A model generated the notes under the pieces. That model was not told where the DNA came from. It worked only from the letters and a program-made list of their open reading frames with translations, and did not search any database. Source: an uncultured Collinsella sp. (lineage in GTDB: Bacteria > Actinomycetota > Coriobacteriia > Coriobacteriales > Coriobacteriaceae). From it: a stretch of 44,648 bases of DNA. The stretch spans positions 1 to 44,648 of the forward strand of contig UROC01000009.1 of assembly GCA_900549345.1 (NCBI GenBank), written 5' to 3'. The position numbers and the translations under genes were made by a program. Positions 16,233-24,510 of this stretch are shown here, piece by piece (positions within the stretch are counted from its first letter, which is position 1; each line of letters starts with the position of its first letter).

Positions 16233-18563
16233 TTACTTATCCTGTTCGAACGTTTGAGCGGTTGGCGTGGTACGAACCTTAAGCTCTTTGTGCCCAGAGT
16301 CCTTCGAAGTCGTGACCGTGTACTCGACCTTTATGTCTTGTCCAAGAAGCATGTGGACACCGCCCCATGCAACCTTCAAGCCATCGTGCGTCGCTTCGTT
16401 CATCTCGATAGAACCGGAGCCCGAAGTCTTAATGTCCGAAATGCTGCCTCCCGCAGGAGCATAGAGATAAAGCCTCAGCACCTCATCATCAATATCCTGG
16501 CTAATGCCGTTATGGCCCTGAAAATAACCAGGCATCTCGGCCTTCTCCTGAGGGGTCATCGTGTTCTTGAGCGTGGTGGTCACTCGATACGTCGTCGAGC
16601 CATCGGCATTTTCAACCGAAGAATCGATGGTGACTCGCTTGTCGAGGAACCAATCCATCTTTGAATAGCTGTAGTTGTTCACATAGACGCCCAAGATCGG
16701 AGCCTCCGACGTATCGGTTTGGAGGGCGCCCGATATTCCAAGAGCCTTCGCGGCCTTTTCCTCGTCATCGTTTCTCGAATACATGAGGATGCGACCCTCG
16801 GAAGCGCCCTTTTCGATGGCGGCAGCAATCTTAGTAATATCGCTGGAGCCCAGTTCGTCCACGATCTTGTTAAAAGCCGATCCGGCGACGGCCGCAAAAA
16901 TGGCGTCCTGTTCCTCTACCGGGTAATTCCAATAAATATCGTGCAGCAGCACCTTTGCAGCGTTGCTTCCATCAACGACGGTGCCGTCAGGAAGCTGTGT
17001 GCCGCCTACAATGCCGAGCATATACTGCAAAAATACCGGATCGACTGCAAATACGCCGTCGATGTCATCTCCGACAATGGCCTTCTGCATATCGCTGGCA
17101 AGCTGAGCCGCACGCGGATAATCAGGCGTCATCGTAACGTCGCCCATCGTGTATCCGAGCGTGTTAAATCCGGTCAGGCCCCATCCGGTCGTGAACAAGT
17201 TTGCCTCTTCATCGGTGATGGGAAGCGGGCTCAAGGGCTCTTTCATCATGTCGACTTTGACAAAATCGCCCAGTTCGAGCTTACCGTCAGTCACCGACAT
17301 CACGCCGCGAGAACCGGGGAAACCGCCGCAGGCGCGGATCTCGACATTGCTCATCGCGAGCACAAGATAATGACGCGTCTGGCCGTTGGCGCCGAGCATC
17401 TGGGGAAGGACGGGGGCGACCTTCTCCGCCGCGTCAACCGCGCCGTTGAGGATGGCAAAGCCGTCCTTGGCCTTATCGACCAGCTCGGTCACCTGGGAAA
17501 TATGAGTATCGCCAATGCCCTGGATCTTCTCGTTGGCGCTCTTGAACACCTTCGAGCTGCTGGAAAGCGAATCGGCGACCGCCTGCAGCGCGGACACGTT
17601 AATCATGCCGTCCTGAAACAGCTTGCCGGGCGTGGCCTGCGAAAGGTTATCGGCCATGGGAACCAGCGCATTGCTCGAGACATCGGACAGGGCGTCGATC
17701 ATGGTGCGGGCCGCATTGATGTCGCTGCCATACACCGGGATAAACGAAGCCGCCGTCCACAGCGGGCTCGAGGTCTCTGCCTTCATGCTGTCGCAAAGCT
17801 CATCAATCTTCTTCGCGTCGTCAGGCAGCGTCGAAAAATCGCCCGACGTGACCTTGTCCTTAAGGCCACCGACAATCTCGACGGCCTCCTTCGCTTCACT
17901 CTTTACGGTCTTTGCCGAGTTAAGCAGCATAAAGCCGCTTGCGCCAAGCGCAACGAGAAGCACCGCGACTACAGCGGCAATAATGGCGCCGGTGTGACGC
18001 TTTTTGCGTTCGCCCTTGCGATGGCGATGACGGACCAGACCGTCAGAGGTCGAACTCGACGAAGCGTCGCTACCGTAGTTCAAGCCAAAATCGTAATAAT
18101 CTTCCTTGGAACCCGAGCCCGCAAACTCGGCACCGCTATCATCCAGGCGGGCGAACGTGCCAGTCTCGGAGGCACCGGTGTAAATCGTGCCAAGGTTACC
18201 CGTAAGCCCCGCGCCACCGGCAGAGGGAGTATTGTTGGCGGCCTTGCCGGCATTAACGTTGCCGGCGGCATTTGCGGCGTTGGCAGCACCTGCGTTGTTC
18301 GCAGGTACCGAAGGAGCCCCGCTCGGCTGCGACGCGGAGGTTGCACCGCCCGCAAAGACATTCCCTCTTGCACGGCCGGTCTTTTTTGCCTTTTGTGACT
18401 GCTCGTACAGAGCGGTAAACATCGCCGTCTCGCCCGGGGACACGCGCTTACTGGAACCGCCCTGTCCAGCGCCGCCCGGCGTGCCGGCCTTACCAGCCCC
18501 GTTCGGACGCGGCGGAACTGCAGGACGGCCGTTATCGCTGCCCTTAAAGTGATTACCAGCCAT
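16233..18563 (-). CDS. Membrane-anchored DUF4012 protein
   Basis: A 776-residue protein. Residues 1-~175 are low-complexity (Ala/Gly/Asn/Pro/Ser) and likely cytosolic and disordered. A basic stretch HRHRKGERKKRH precedes a transmembrane helix at about 192-215 (GAIIAAVVAVLLVALGASGFMLL), and the rest should be extracellular. The external part contains the DUF4012 region (LPQMLGANGQTRHYLVLAMSNVEIRACGGFPGSRGVMSVTDGKLEL). DUF4012 proteins of actinobacteria are often found near envelope-polysaccharide genes; their function is not established. I chose ATG 18563, preceded by GAGGA. It is first gene of a pair with glmM, which fits a cell-envelope role (inference). Confidence 0.85.
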   Translation of the reverse strand: MAGNHFKGSDNGRPAVPPRPNGAGKAGTPGGAGQGGSSKRVSPGETAMFTALYEQSQKAKKTGRARGNVFAGGATSASQPSGAPSVPANNAGAANAANAAGNVNAGKAANNTPSAGGAGLTGNLGTIYTGASETGTFARLDDSGAEFAGSGSKEDYYDFGLNYGSDASSSSTSDGLVRHRHRKGERKKRHTGAIIAAVVAVLLVALGASGFMLLNSAKTVKSEAKEAVEIVGGLKDKVTSGDFSTLPDDAKKIDELCDSMKAETSSPLWTAASFIPVYGSDINAARTMIDALSDVSSNALVPMADNLSQATPGKLFQDGMINVSALQAVADSLSSSSKVFKSANEKIQGIGDTHISQVTELVDKAKDGFAILNGAVDAAEKVAPVLPQMLGANGQTRHYLVLAMSNVEIRACGGFPGSRGVMSVTDGKLELGDFVKVDMMKEPLSPLPITDEEANLFTTGWGLTGFNTLGYTMGDVTMTPDYPRAAQLASDMQKAIVGDDIDGVFAVDPVFLQYMLGIVGGTQLPDGTVVDGSNAAKVLLHDIYWNYPVEEQDAIFAAVAGSAFNKIVDELGSSDITKIAAAIEKGASEGRILMYSRNDDEEKAAKALGISGALQTDTSEAPILGVYVNNYSYSKMDWFLDKRVTIDSSVENADGSTTYRVTTTLKNTMTPQEKAEMPGYFQGHNGISQDIDDEVLRLYLYAPAGGSISDIKTSGSGSIEMNEATHDGLKVAWGGVHMLLGQDIKVEYTVTTSKDSGHKELKVRTTPTAQTFEQDK

Positions 18564-18712
18564 AAAGAAATCCTCGCAATTGAGTCGCAATGAAAAAATC
18601 CATAACGTTACTAGTTTATGGCATTTTGAGCATCGACAGCTAAACTCCAGACACGGACATCAATTGGCGAAAATGCGGCACAACACCTTTTCTGTCTTGG
18701 CGGCGGCGCCAG

Positions 18713-19735
18713 CTACACCGTGAGGAACATCATCACGATGATCATGGCAAAGCCGATAAGGTCGGTCGGCAAAAACACCGTGCCCAGCATAACGGCGCTG
18801 GTGATGGTCGCCGAAACCGGCTCCACAGTTCCGATGAGGCTCGCACGCACCGAGCCGATGTCCTTAACGCCCTGCATATAGAGCATGTAAGCAAAAAACG
18901 AGCCGATAACCACGAATACCGCGAGCGCCTCGACGCCGGCAGCGTCGAGTGCCGGCATATGCGCCCAAGGCTGCACGAAGACGCACGAGACCACGCCCGC
19001 CGTGAGCATTGCCGAGCCCGTGACGATGGGGCTGCCGTATTCGGGCAGGATCTTGGCGGGAATCACCGCCATACACGTGGCGCTGACCGCACACATAAGG
19101 CCTGCGACCAGGCCAAGCGGCGATATGCTCAGACTGGTAGGGTCGCCGCCGGTAGCGATTAAAAAGGTGCCGCCCAGGGCCAACCCAATGCCAACGGCCT
19201 CACGCACGCGAGGCATGCGATGGTCGATCACGCAGGTGTAGCCCATAATGATGACCAGTTGCAGGCATTGGAGCACCGTCGCGGTTCCGGCATTGGTCAG
19301 GCGCACGGCCGAAAGATAACAAAACTGGTTGAACAGCAGACCAAAGGCGGTAAAGAGCAGCAGCTGCTTGCGATCGGCGGGTGTGGTCCAGAGCTTAATC
19401 AGGCGCTCGCGGTCGCGCGTAACAACCACGGCCATAAAGAGTAGACCGGCGAGAATCTGACGCACGCTCATAAGCCACAAGGTGTCGACGTGGTAGGTAT
19501 CGAACAGAAAGCTCGCGCTGGTGCCCGAGAAGCCCCAAAACGAACCGCCCACCAGCGTAGCCAAGACGCCCGTGATCATCTTGCGCGTCGAAGCGCTGTT
19601 CAGGCGCTCGCGCCAAGCGCGGCGGGTGCTACGGCTGAGCTCATCGGTGCCCTCGGGCACATCAATGTTCGATATATCGGTCATCGGCACCGAAGCCCCT
19701 GCGCCTTCGACCTGCTCGACACGCTCTTTGCTCAT
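18713..19735 (-). CDS. EamA/DMT-family transporter
   Basis: Integral membrane permease of the drug/metabolite transporter superfamily; substrate unknown. The 340-residue product has a polar N-terminal tail of about 50 residues followed by about ten hydrophobic helices in two EamA repeats. Repeat 1 begins TGVLATLVGGSFWGFSGTSASFLF; repeat 2 begins SPLGLVAGLMCAVSATCMAVIP. The end of repeat 2 has the usual SLIGTVEPVSATITSAVMLG segment. Start ATG 19735 is chosen because GAGGG lies 6 nt before it. The frame is open further upstream, but that part reads across the region before the tRNA gene. Monocistronic by context. Confidence 0.88.
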   Translation of the reverse strand: MSKERVEQVEGAGASVPMTDISNIDVPEGTDELSRSTRRAWRERLNSASTRKMITGVLATLVGGSFWGFSGTSASFLFDTYHVDTLWLMSVRQILAGLLFMAVVVTRDRERLIKLWTTPADRKQLLLFTAFGLLFNQFCYLSAVRLTNAGTATVLQCLQLVIIMGYTCVIDHRMPRVREAVGIGLALGGTFLIATGGDPTSLSISPLGLVAGLMCAVSATCMAVIPAKILPEYGSPIVTGSAMLTAGVVSCVFVQPWAHMPALDAAGVEALAVFVVIGSFFAYMLYMQGVKDIGSVRASLIGTVEPVSATITSAVMLGTVFLPTDLIGFAMIIVMMFLTV

Positions 19736-19966
19736 TCCATTCCCTCGAAGCAGCCTGGAAACAATTCGGCTTACCTTACCACGGCGAAGGCACCAGCTGG
19801 AGGCTTGTCCGCTTATCGGTAGGACAATTCCGCAGACGTCTTTCCATAGCTCGATACCGCAATGGCCTTGCATTATGCGACAGTCAAATCGCGGCAGCAG
19901 GCTCTTTTGAAATGGATATGACAAAGCCCCCGAATTCCACAATGTAAGCGATTTTTAAAAATGTTC

Positions 19967-19995
19967 TTGCCACCGAGTTCAGGCTCCGTTATATT
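19967..19995 (+). promoter_or_regulatory. Promoter of tRNA-Val
   Basis: TTGCCA (19967-19972) and TATATT (19990-19995) are separated by 17 bp. They lie 30 bp upstream of the tRNA 5' end, leaving a short leader. Confidence 0.6.
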
Positions 19996-20024
19996 ATCCC
20001 TTGCGCGCTTGCGCACCCTTGATC

Positions 20025-20099
20025 GGGCGTTTAGCTCAGGGGGAGAGCGCTTCCCTGACACGGAAGAGGTCAGAAGTTCAAATCTTCTAACGCCCACCA
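20025..20099 (+). tRNA. tRNA-Val (anticodon GAC)
   Basis: A 75-nt cloverleaf. The 7-bp acceptor stem GGGCGTT/AACGCCC is perfect, the D-loop contains TTAGCTCAGGGGGAGAGC, and the anticodon stem CTTCC/GGAAG encloses CTGACAC with anticodon GAC. The T-arm carries GTTCAAATC. Discriminator A and an encoded CCA end the gene. A promoter precedes it and a terminator follows, so it is a single-gene unit. Confidence 0.97.
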
Positions 20100-20108
20100 A
20101 ATGTTCGC

Positions 20109-20146
20109 AGCTCAGAGGCTATGTCCTCTGGGCTGTTTTGTTTTTT
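20109..20146 (+). terminator. Terminator of tRNA-Val
   Basis: A 10-bp stem (20109-20118 with 20125-20134, one G-T pair), 6-nt loop, then GTTTTGTTTTTT. Confidence 0.88.
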
Positions 20147-20434
20147 GTCGCTAAATCCGCTGGCAGTTCCAACCGTCATCGCAACGTAACAACAATTCAC
20201 CTGACGAATGGCAGCCAAATATATTCAATACCCCAACATCAACAATAGCCAGGCACAAAACTGCGCCGCAAGCTGCTCCAACCGCCCAACTGGTCAAAAG
20301 CCGACCATCTACTTGCCAATTTATCTAACGGCGTAACCAAGCAGTCCGCGCCGCAACTTCTCAACAAAACGCCGCGATGTCTGCGCCCTGCGGTATCCTT
20401 GAGCCACTCGCACCTGCAGCACCAAGGAGCCGCC
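20147..20434. other. Intergenic region before the DUF5710 gene
   Basis: A 288-bp stretch with no ORF, hairpin or repeat that I can support. It should contain the promoter of the gene at 20435, but I find no well-spaced hexamers. Confidence 0.4.
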
Positions 20435-21121
20435 ATGCGCACCGAGCTCGATGTCCCCTTTTCGCACAAAGAAGAAGCCAAAGCGCTGGGCGCCAAATGG
20501 GACCGGACCAAGAAGATCTGGTATGTACCCAGCGGCGTCAACCCCGAGCCCTTTGCCGAGTGGCTGCCCGGTGTTGACCGATCCGACCCCTCAGCGCCGT
20601 ATATATATCTAGTACTGGGCAAGCGCGAGTGCTGGAAGTGTCACAAAGAGACCTCGGTCGCGGCCTTCGGCATTCCCTATCGAACCGATAACGACGAGAG
20701 CATCGCCATCGCGCACGCGCCCAACGAAGCCGGGCACATTGCCATCGACACGGCCAACGCCAACGCACTCGCCATCGTGCCCGCTCTTGGCTGCGTGCCG
20801 GGCGAGATCCGCGACTACCTTCATAAGCGCTGCGGCTACAAGCCCGTAGGCGCGCGAGCCTCCAAAGCCCCGTCGCTCGGCAACACGTGCACCATTTGCG
20901 ACGCGCTGCAAGGCAGCCGCTATCTGTTCGAGGAGCCCTCGTCCCCGTTTGCCCTCACTGCCATCAACAAGCTGCCGGCACTGGAGTTTGTACGCGTCGA
21001 AGTTGCCGGCGTCTTTGGCGTCCCGGCCACGCGCACCGACTTTGACCAGGCGCTCTTTACCTGGGCACGCGACCATCACGCCAAGTTCCACAAGCAGCTC
21101 GGTGAGGGGATTTATTTATAG
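20435..21121 (+). CDS. DUF5710-domain protein with two CxxC pairs
   Basis: A 228-residue soluble protein of unknown function. Residues 3-43 (ELDVPFSHKEEAKALGAKWD..KKIWYVP) form a DUF5710 domain, a small module also seen in plasmid primase/TraC-like proteins. CWKC (66-69) and CTIC (152-155) may together bind zinc. Between them is a region with no family I recognise. ATG at 20435 has AAGGAG 6 nt upstream. No operon partner on the same strand. A nucleic-acid-binding role is possible from the zinc motif, but this is a guess. Confidence 0.75.
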   Translation: MRTELDVPFSHKEEAKALGAKWDRTKKIWYVPSGVNPEPFAEWLPGVDRSDPSAPYIYLVLGKRECWKCHKETSVAAFGIPYRTDNDESIAIAHAPNEAGHIAIDTANANALAIVPALGCVPGEIRDYLHKRCGYKPVGARASKAPSLGNTCTICDALQGSRYLFEEPSSPFALTAINKLPALEFVRVEVAGVFGVPATRTDFDQALFTWARDHHAKFHKQLGEGIYL

Positions 21122-21159
21122 GGACAGAGATGCCTTCACAGCCAGCTCCTCCGCATCAC

Positions 21160-21444
21160 CTATCCCTCGTCGCCGGCGTCGTACACGATATCGAGGCCAC
21201 AAACAGGGCATTTCTCCTGATACACCGGCATATGAACGCCTGTCCGTTTTCTCACTTCGTCGCTAAGTCTGTCGCACGCATCGATGAACCGAATGTCGAG
21301 GCACGGTATTTGCGAGCCGCAGCAAGGACAGGCGACGACAAACGACCCGCAATCAACTTCTACGCTCGGAAGCATTTTGTTGTCTATAAGGGCGCACGGC
21401 AGTTTTCCGTACTTCCCCATCGCAATATCGCCTCGCCAGCTCAC
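21160..21444 (-). CDS. Small zinc-ribbon-like protein
   Basis: A 94-residue protein with two cysteine clusters, CPCCGSQIPC (about 39-48) and KCPVCGLDIVYD (about 78-89), suggesting a small zinc-binding fold. GTG at 21444 is the best start: GAGGGGAG lies 5 nt before it. The GTG overlaps the TGA of the upstream gene as GTGA, a classic sign of translational coupling. The frame is open upstream of this point, but that part overlaps the other gene. I do not recognise a family beyond the zinc motifs. Confidence 0.65.
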   Translation of the reverse strand: MSWRGDIAMGKYGKLPCALIDNKMLPSVEVDCGSFVVACPCCGSQIPCLDIRFIDACDRLSDEVRKRTGVHMPVYQEKCPVCGLDIVYDAGDEG

Positions 21445-22010
21445 GTTCGCTCCCCTCTCGCTATACAAATCAGGAAGAGCATGCACCGGCAGGCGTGTGC
21501 GAGATTGCATCGCCACGCGATCCGATCAAACAGCACGATCGTAAAAGACCGCCAAAGCCAAATTTCATCGTCGGTCGCACCCTGTCCGGCAAACTCAATA
21601 TCGACGGGTATGTGCTTCAGATAACTCATGTCGGGCGCAAAACGAGGGTCCGGTCCGCCTTTATGAACAGGACCGTGCAGAACAAACCATCCGTTTTCGG
21701 GCTCGAACCGCTCAACAAACGCAAGGCCGAGCACCTTATAGCCCACCTCGGTTGCAAATATGACTCCGACTGGGACGTCACATTCCATGCAGTTGAGCAT
21801 TTTACGGTTGTAATTCTGGTCTCGAAAACCAACGGTACCCGGCGCTTGAACCGAGTACTTAATGACCCACGTACCATCGTCCAAATAGAGCGGAGGCACA
21901 TTGTTGATGCTCTCGGTTTGCCGCTGGCGCGCTTGTACCCCGCTACCCCACTCCCCTGTATACTGATGTAGCACGTGTTTCATCCGGGCTTGTTGGGCCG
22001 GATTGTTCAT
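21441..22010 (-). CDS. Possible PUA-like fragment of an HNH-type endonuclease
   Basis: A 189-residue frame. The middle (LYLDDGTWVIKYSVQ, NRKMLNCMECDVPVGVIF, YKVLGLAFVERFEPENGWFVLHGPV) resembles the PUA/EVE-like reader domain that precedes the nuclease in some HNH restriction proteins; this is recalled similarity, not a search result. The C-terminal part is Cys/Arg/Leu-rich and has no HNH motif, so the gene looks truncated or frameshifted. The annotated ATG at 22010 has no ribosome binding site; the ATG of MKHVLHQYTGEW (27 nt further in) is an alternative. It lies 11 bp from the start of the divergent gene at 22022, leaving almost no room for a promoter. It overlaps the next gene by 4 bp. Confidence 0.45.
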   Translation of the reverse strand: MNNPAQQARMKHVLHQYTGEWGSGVQARQRQTESINNVPPLYLDDGTWVIKYSVQAPGTVGFRDQNYNRKMLNCMECDVPVGVIFATEVGYKVLGLAFVERFEPENGWFVLHGPVHKGGPDPRFAPDMSYLKHIPVDIEFAGQGATDDEIWLWRSFTIVLFDRIAWRCNLAHACRCMLFLICIARGERT

Positions 22011-22021
22011 GGGAGGGTCTT

Positions 22022-22513
22022 ATGGCTGCTTCGAATCCGCCTAAGGGGAGCGTTTCTTCTTCGTCCATCAAGCCGGTTACGCGCAAGGCCGTGCGTTGCC
22101 AGCGCGAGGTCGCCTGGCTTGTCACACAGGCGGCGGGCAAACTCGTGGCGAACACGGAAGACGTCAATGCGCCCACACCGAGCTTTGTGCTGGCAGCGGC
22201 GCTGGATCGAGTACGCCAGCTGGAACTCGCCGCACAAGAAGACGGCGGCCATCTTGGCTACCAAGACGCTATGGCGCCCGACCTGTTGACCTTTTGTCGC
22301 ATGACCAAGTTGCCCGCCGCACCCAATGCGCTTTCGGACGCAGGCTACATGTTTACGCTTTCGGGCGCGGACCTTATCCGCGATATCTACGCATACTGCA
22401 GCGAGCTCGCCGAGCGCCACGTCTTTGGCACGGCTGAAGTCAAACCGGGAAATGTCATCAAGCTGGTTCTCAGGCTGTTCCTGATGGACGGGTTCGGGGC
22501 CATGCCGGCGTAA
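22022..22513 (+). CDS. Hypothetical protein
   Basis: A 163-residue protein of no family I recognise. The N-terminus is Ser/Lys-rich (about 25 residues), followed by mainly helical-looking sequence (CQREVAWLVTQAAGKLVANTEDV, FVLAAALDRVRQLELAAQE). The end is more hydrophobic (VIKLVLRLFLMDGFGAM). There is no signal peptide or transmembrane segment. ATG at 22022 follows GGGAGGG by 4 nt. Codon use matches the neighbourhood, which favours a real gene. It is divergent from the possible endonuclease fragment at 22010. Confidence 0.6.
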   Translation: MAASNPPKGSVSSSSIKPVTRKAVRCQREVAWLVTQAAGKLVANTEDVNAPTPSFVLAAALDRVRQLELAAQEDGGHLGYQDAMAPDLLTFCRMTKLPAAPNALSDAGYMFTLSGADLIRDIYAYCSELAERHVFGTAEVKPGNVIKLVLRLFLMDGFGAMPA

Positions 22514-22556
22514 GCCGAGTCTTTAGCATCACCGTCGACTGGGCAACAACCGCTTT

Positions 22557-22609
22557 ACCTTAGTGGGCGCCAATCGAGGGTCGATTATTGGGTCGCCTCG
22601 TCCACTAAC
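22557..22609. repeat. Nested inverted repeat between convergent genes
   Basis: TTAGTGG (about 22558) pairs with CCACTAA (about 22601), and inside lies AATCGA-GGG-TCGATT (22572-22586). No T-tract follows on either strand. It may be a bidirectional transcript-end structure for the two converging genes. Confidence 0.5.
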
Positions 22610-22613
22610 GCAT

Positions 22614-24080
22614 TTATTCCACGCGCTCTGACAGTCGATATTTGCGGTTGCGGCTTGTCGACGGCGCCGTGGGCTCAAGCTCGCCTTGAGCAATGAGCGC
22701 GTTGACGCGCGACCTAACCTGGGAAATTGTAAGCCCCGTGCGTTTTGCCAGCTCACGCGTCCCCAGCTCGCCGTAGTGTTTGAGTGCCGTCACAATTAAG
22801 CCTCCGCCATGATCGACCGGCTCGATCTTTGAACGGTAAAGTACGACCTTGAACCGATCGAACCCCGGGCAGAACAGGGGCTCGGCCAGACCATGCGCGC
22901 GCATGGCATCGATCATCATCGGGATGCCCGAGCCATTGCCCTCAGCCGGCGAACCTGCGCCATCCGGAAGCGGGACAATCGACATGAGTTTCACGAGCGT
23001 CGCGTTACGGCATCGGGAGCTGCCGTCAAACAAGTTCTCGCGAGTCTTTCCCCCGTAAAGGCCGCCAGGATTCGTCACCTCGACACGATCGTCAAAGACG
23101 TCGACGGCAATCGATTGTCCACAGAACCGATCCCCGTATTCTCGATGGATTACGGCGTTGGCGATTGCCTCGCGCAGAACCTCCTCGGGAATCTCCAGCG
23201 AGTCGACACGCGAGACGCCTTGGACGGTCGAGGTTCGCCGCAAATTCTTGGCGACGGCCGCGACAGCATCCGAGATCATCTCGCCCAACGTTCCCTCACA
23301 GATTGTGCGGTCCATAAACCTTAGTGGCCCCGCAGCTCCCTTTTGAGTTCCCACGTGGACAGCCACATCAATGAAGAGCTTGGGATAGAACTGCTGAGGG
23401 TAAATGCCCGCGGTAAGGAGGCCGGCCTTGGTAACATTGCCCTGGAAGTCGAGGAAATTCAGACGCTCCATCTTTGTCTTCTTGTCCGCCGCACCGCGCA
23501 TCGCTCGAGGCGTCAACGAATAGGCACGCTCTATCGTGCGGTCGACCAGCGACTCGTCGAGATCGCCCACACTCGTGCCGGGCGCCACATCGCGATCGCT
23601 AGGACTCGTCCGTTCATATGACGACAGTGCCAAAACCTCGGTCGACGAAAGCGGGACATCTTTATCATCGATGCGTTTGTAGCTGCCACCTTGAGCGCCC
23701 CGCTCTATGACATAGCAAGGCTTGCTCGACGGGTCAAGCTCCTCAATCGCGATGACTAGAACCACGGTGCCCTGGAGCTCCACGCGCTCAATGGTGTATT
23801 TGGGCGGATTGGCCAGCTTTCCGCGACCGCCGGCATCGCCCATGCCCGCCACGAATTGGTTGAGCACTTTCTCGGTCTCAAAGTTTGCAACTGGGACAAA
23901 ACCCGCGCGCTCGCTCACTCCGAGTACGATGATGCCGCCGGCGGTGTTTGCGAAAGCGCTGACCGTTTCCCATACGTCGCGGGAAAGCGTCGTGGCGCTC
24001 TCCTTTACTTCGACGCTAAAGTCATCCGAACCCATGCGCTTTAAAGACTCGAGCAAACCGGCCAGCTCGTTTTCGTTCAT
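22614..24080 (-). CDS. AlbA_2 / HATPase-type transcriptional regulator
   Basis: A 488-residue protein with an N-terminal AlbA_2 (Schlafen-like) domain at about 10-130 (ESATTLSRDVWETVSAFANTAGG, VLGVSE) and a GHKL-like ATP-binding region at about 300-400 (EVLREAIANAVIHREYGD, VEVTNPGG, NATLVKLM, NGSGIPMM). It ends in a winged helix at about 425-488 (ELGTRELAKRTGLTISQVRSRVNALIAQGEL). Such proteins are annotated as ATP-dependent regulators; few have known targets. ATG at 24080 has AAGGGA 7 nt upstream, better than the GTG two codons earlier. The upstream DNA carries a duplicated set of ATCTCTC repeats that could be its own operator (inference). Confidence 0.85.
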   Translation of the reverse strand: MNENELAGLLESLKRMGSDDFSVEVKESATTLSRDVWETVSAFANTAGGIIVLGVSERAGFVPVANFETEKVLNQFVAGMGDAGGRGKLANPPKYTIERVELQGTVVLVIAIEELDPSSKPCYVIERGAQGGSYKRIDDKDVPLSSTEVLALSSYERTSPSDRDVAPGTSVGDLDESLVDRTIERAYSLTPRAMRGAADKKTKMERLNFLDFQGNVTKAGLLTAGIYPQQFYPKLFIDVAVHVGTQKGAAGPLRFMDRTICEGTLGEMISDAVAAVAKNLRRTSTVQGVSRVDSLEIPEEVLREAIANAVIHREYGDRFCGQSIAVDVFDDRVEVTNPGGLYGGKTRENLFDGSSRCRNATLVKLMSIVPLPDGAGSPAEGNGSGIPMMIDAMRAHGLAEPLFCPGFDRFKVVLYRSKIEPVDHGGGLIVTALKHYGELGTRELAKRTGLTISQVRSRVNALIAQGELEPTAPSTSRNRKYRLSERVE

Positions 24081-24142
24081 CTGCACGTCCCTTCGCTCGG
24101 TCCTGCGGAGAATGCTGCAGACGGATTCCCCTCGTCTCTCAG

Positions 24143-24223
24143 TTATCTCTTGTAATTATCTCTCATCTTTCTGTTATCTCTCGTATTAGATATGAGTGAA
24201 AGATGAGAGATAAGATATCTCTA
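24143..24223. repeat. ATCTCTC operator-like cluster, copy 1
   Basis: Three ATCTCT(C/T) sites at 24145, 24158 and 24176 (steps of 13 and 18 bp) are followed by inverted GATGAGAGAT at 24202-24211 and another direct site at 24217. It lies 65-140 bp upstream of the AlbA_2 regulator gene. The same arrangement recurs at 24307-24377. Confidence 0.75.
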
Positions 24224-24306
24224 CCTGCTTCATTAAATCATGTTTTTGCTGGTGGAACAATCGATATTGAGACAATACCATGGTTGCTTGTCTCTTTGCT
24301 GCTTGG

Positions 24307-24377
24307 ATATCTCTCGTAATTATCTCTCGTCTTTAAGCTATCTCTCGTGTTAGTGACGAATGAGAGACGAGAGATGC
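24307..24377. repeat. ATCTCTC operator-like cluster, copy 2
   Basis: ATCTCTCG at 24309, 24322 and 24340 (again steps of 13 and 18 bp) is followed by the inverted GAGAGACGAGAGAT at 24362-24375. It is about 164 bp from copy 1 and diverged in the spacers but not in the sites. A degenerate relative occurs at about 29462-29511. Confidence 0.75.
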
Positions 24378-24388
24378 GTGAGTGATGC

Positions 24389-24412
24389 ATGAGCGTGGAT
24401 TATTGGACGGTC
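24389..24412 (+). repeat. Partial copy (a) of the GAGCGTGGA repeat family
   Basis: ATGAGCGTGGATTATTGGACGG (24389-24410) matches the left arm of the full copy at 29523. The right arm and tandem units are absent, and the EIID terminator follows directly. The 18 bases before it (GAGAGATGCG, then TGATGC) also match the leader of that copy. Confidence 0.75.
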
Positions 24413-24428
24413 GGAAAATCCCTCAAAC

Positions 24429-24465
24429 AAAAAAACGGGGCCGGCCTTACGCCGAGCCCCGTTTT
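24429..24465 (-). terminator. Terminator of the SIS-EIIC-EIID operon
   Basis: A 10-bp outer stem (24432-24441 with 24456-24465) plus an inner CGGC/GCCG pair. On the minus strand it is followed by seven Ts. It lies 46 bp past the EIID stop codon. Confidence 0.9.
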
Positions 24466-24510
24466 CAAACGATCAGTTAGTTATCCAACGCTCGAGCATA
24501 GCAGTCAACA

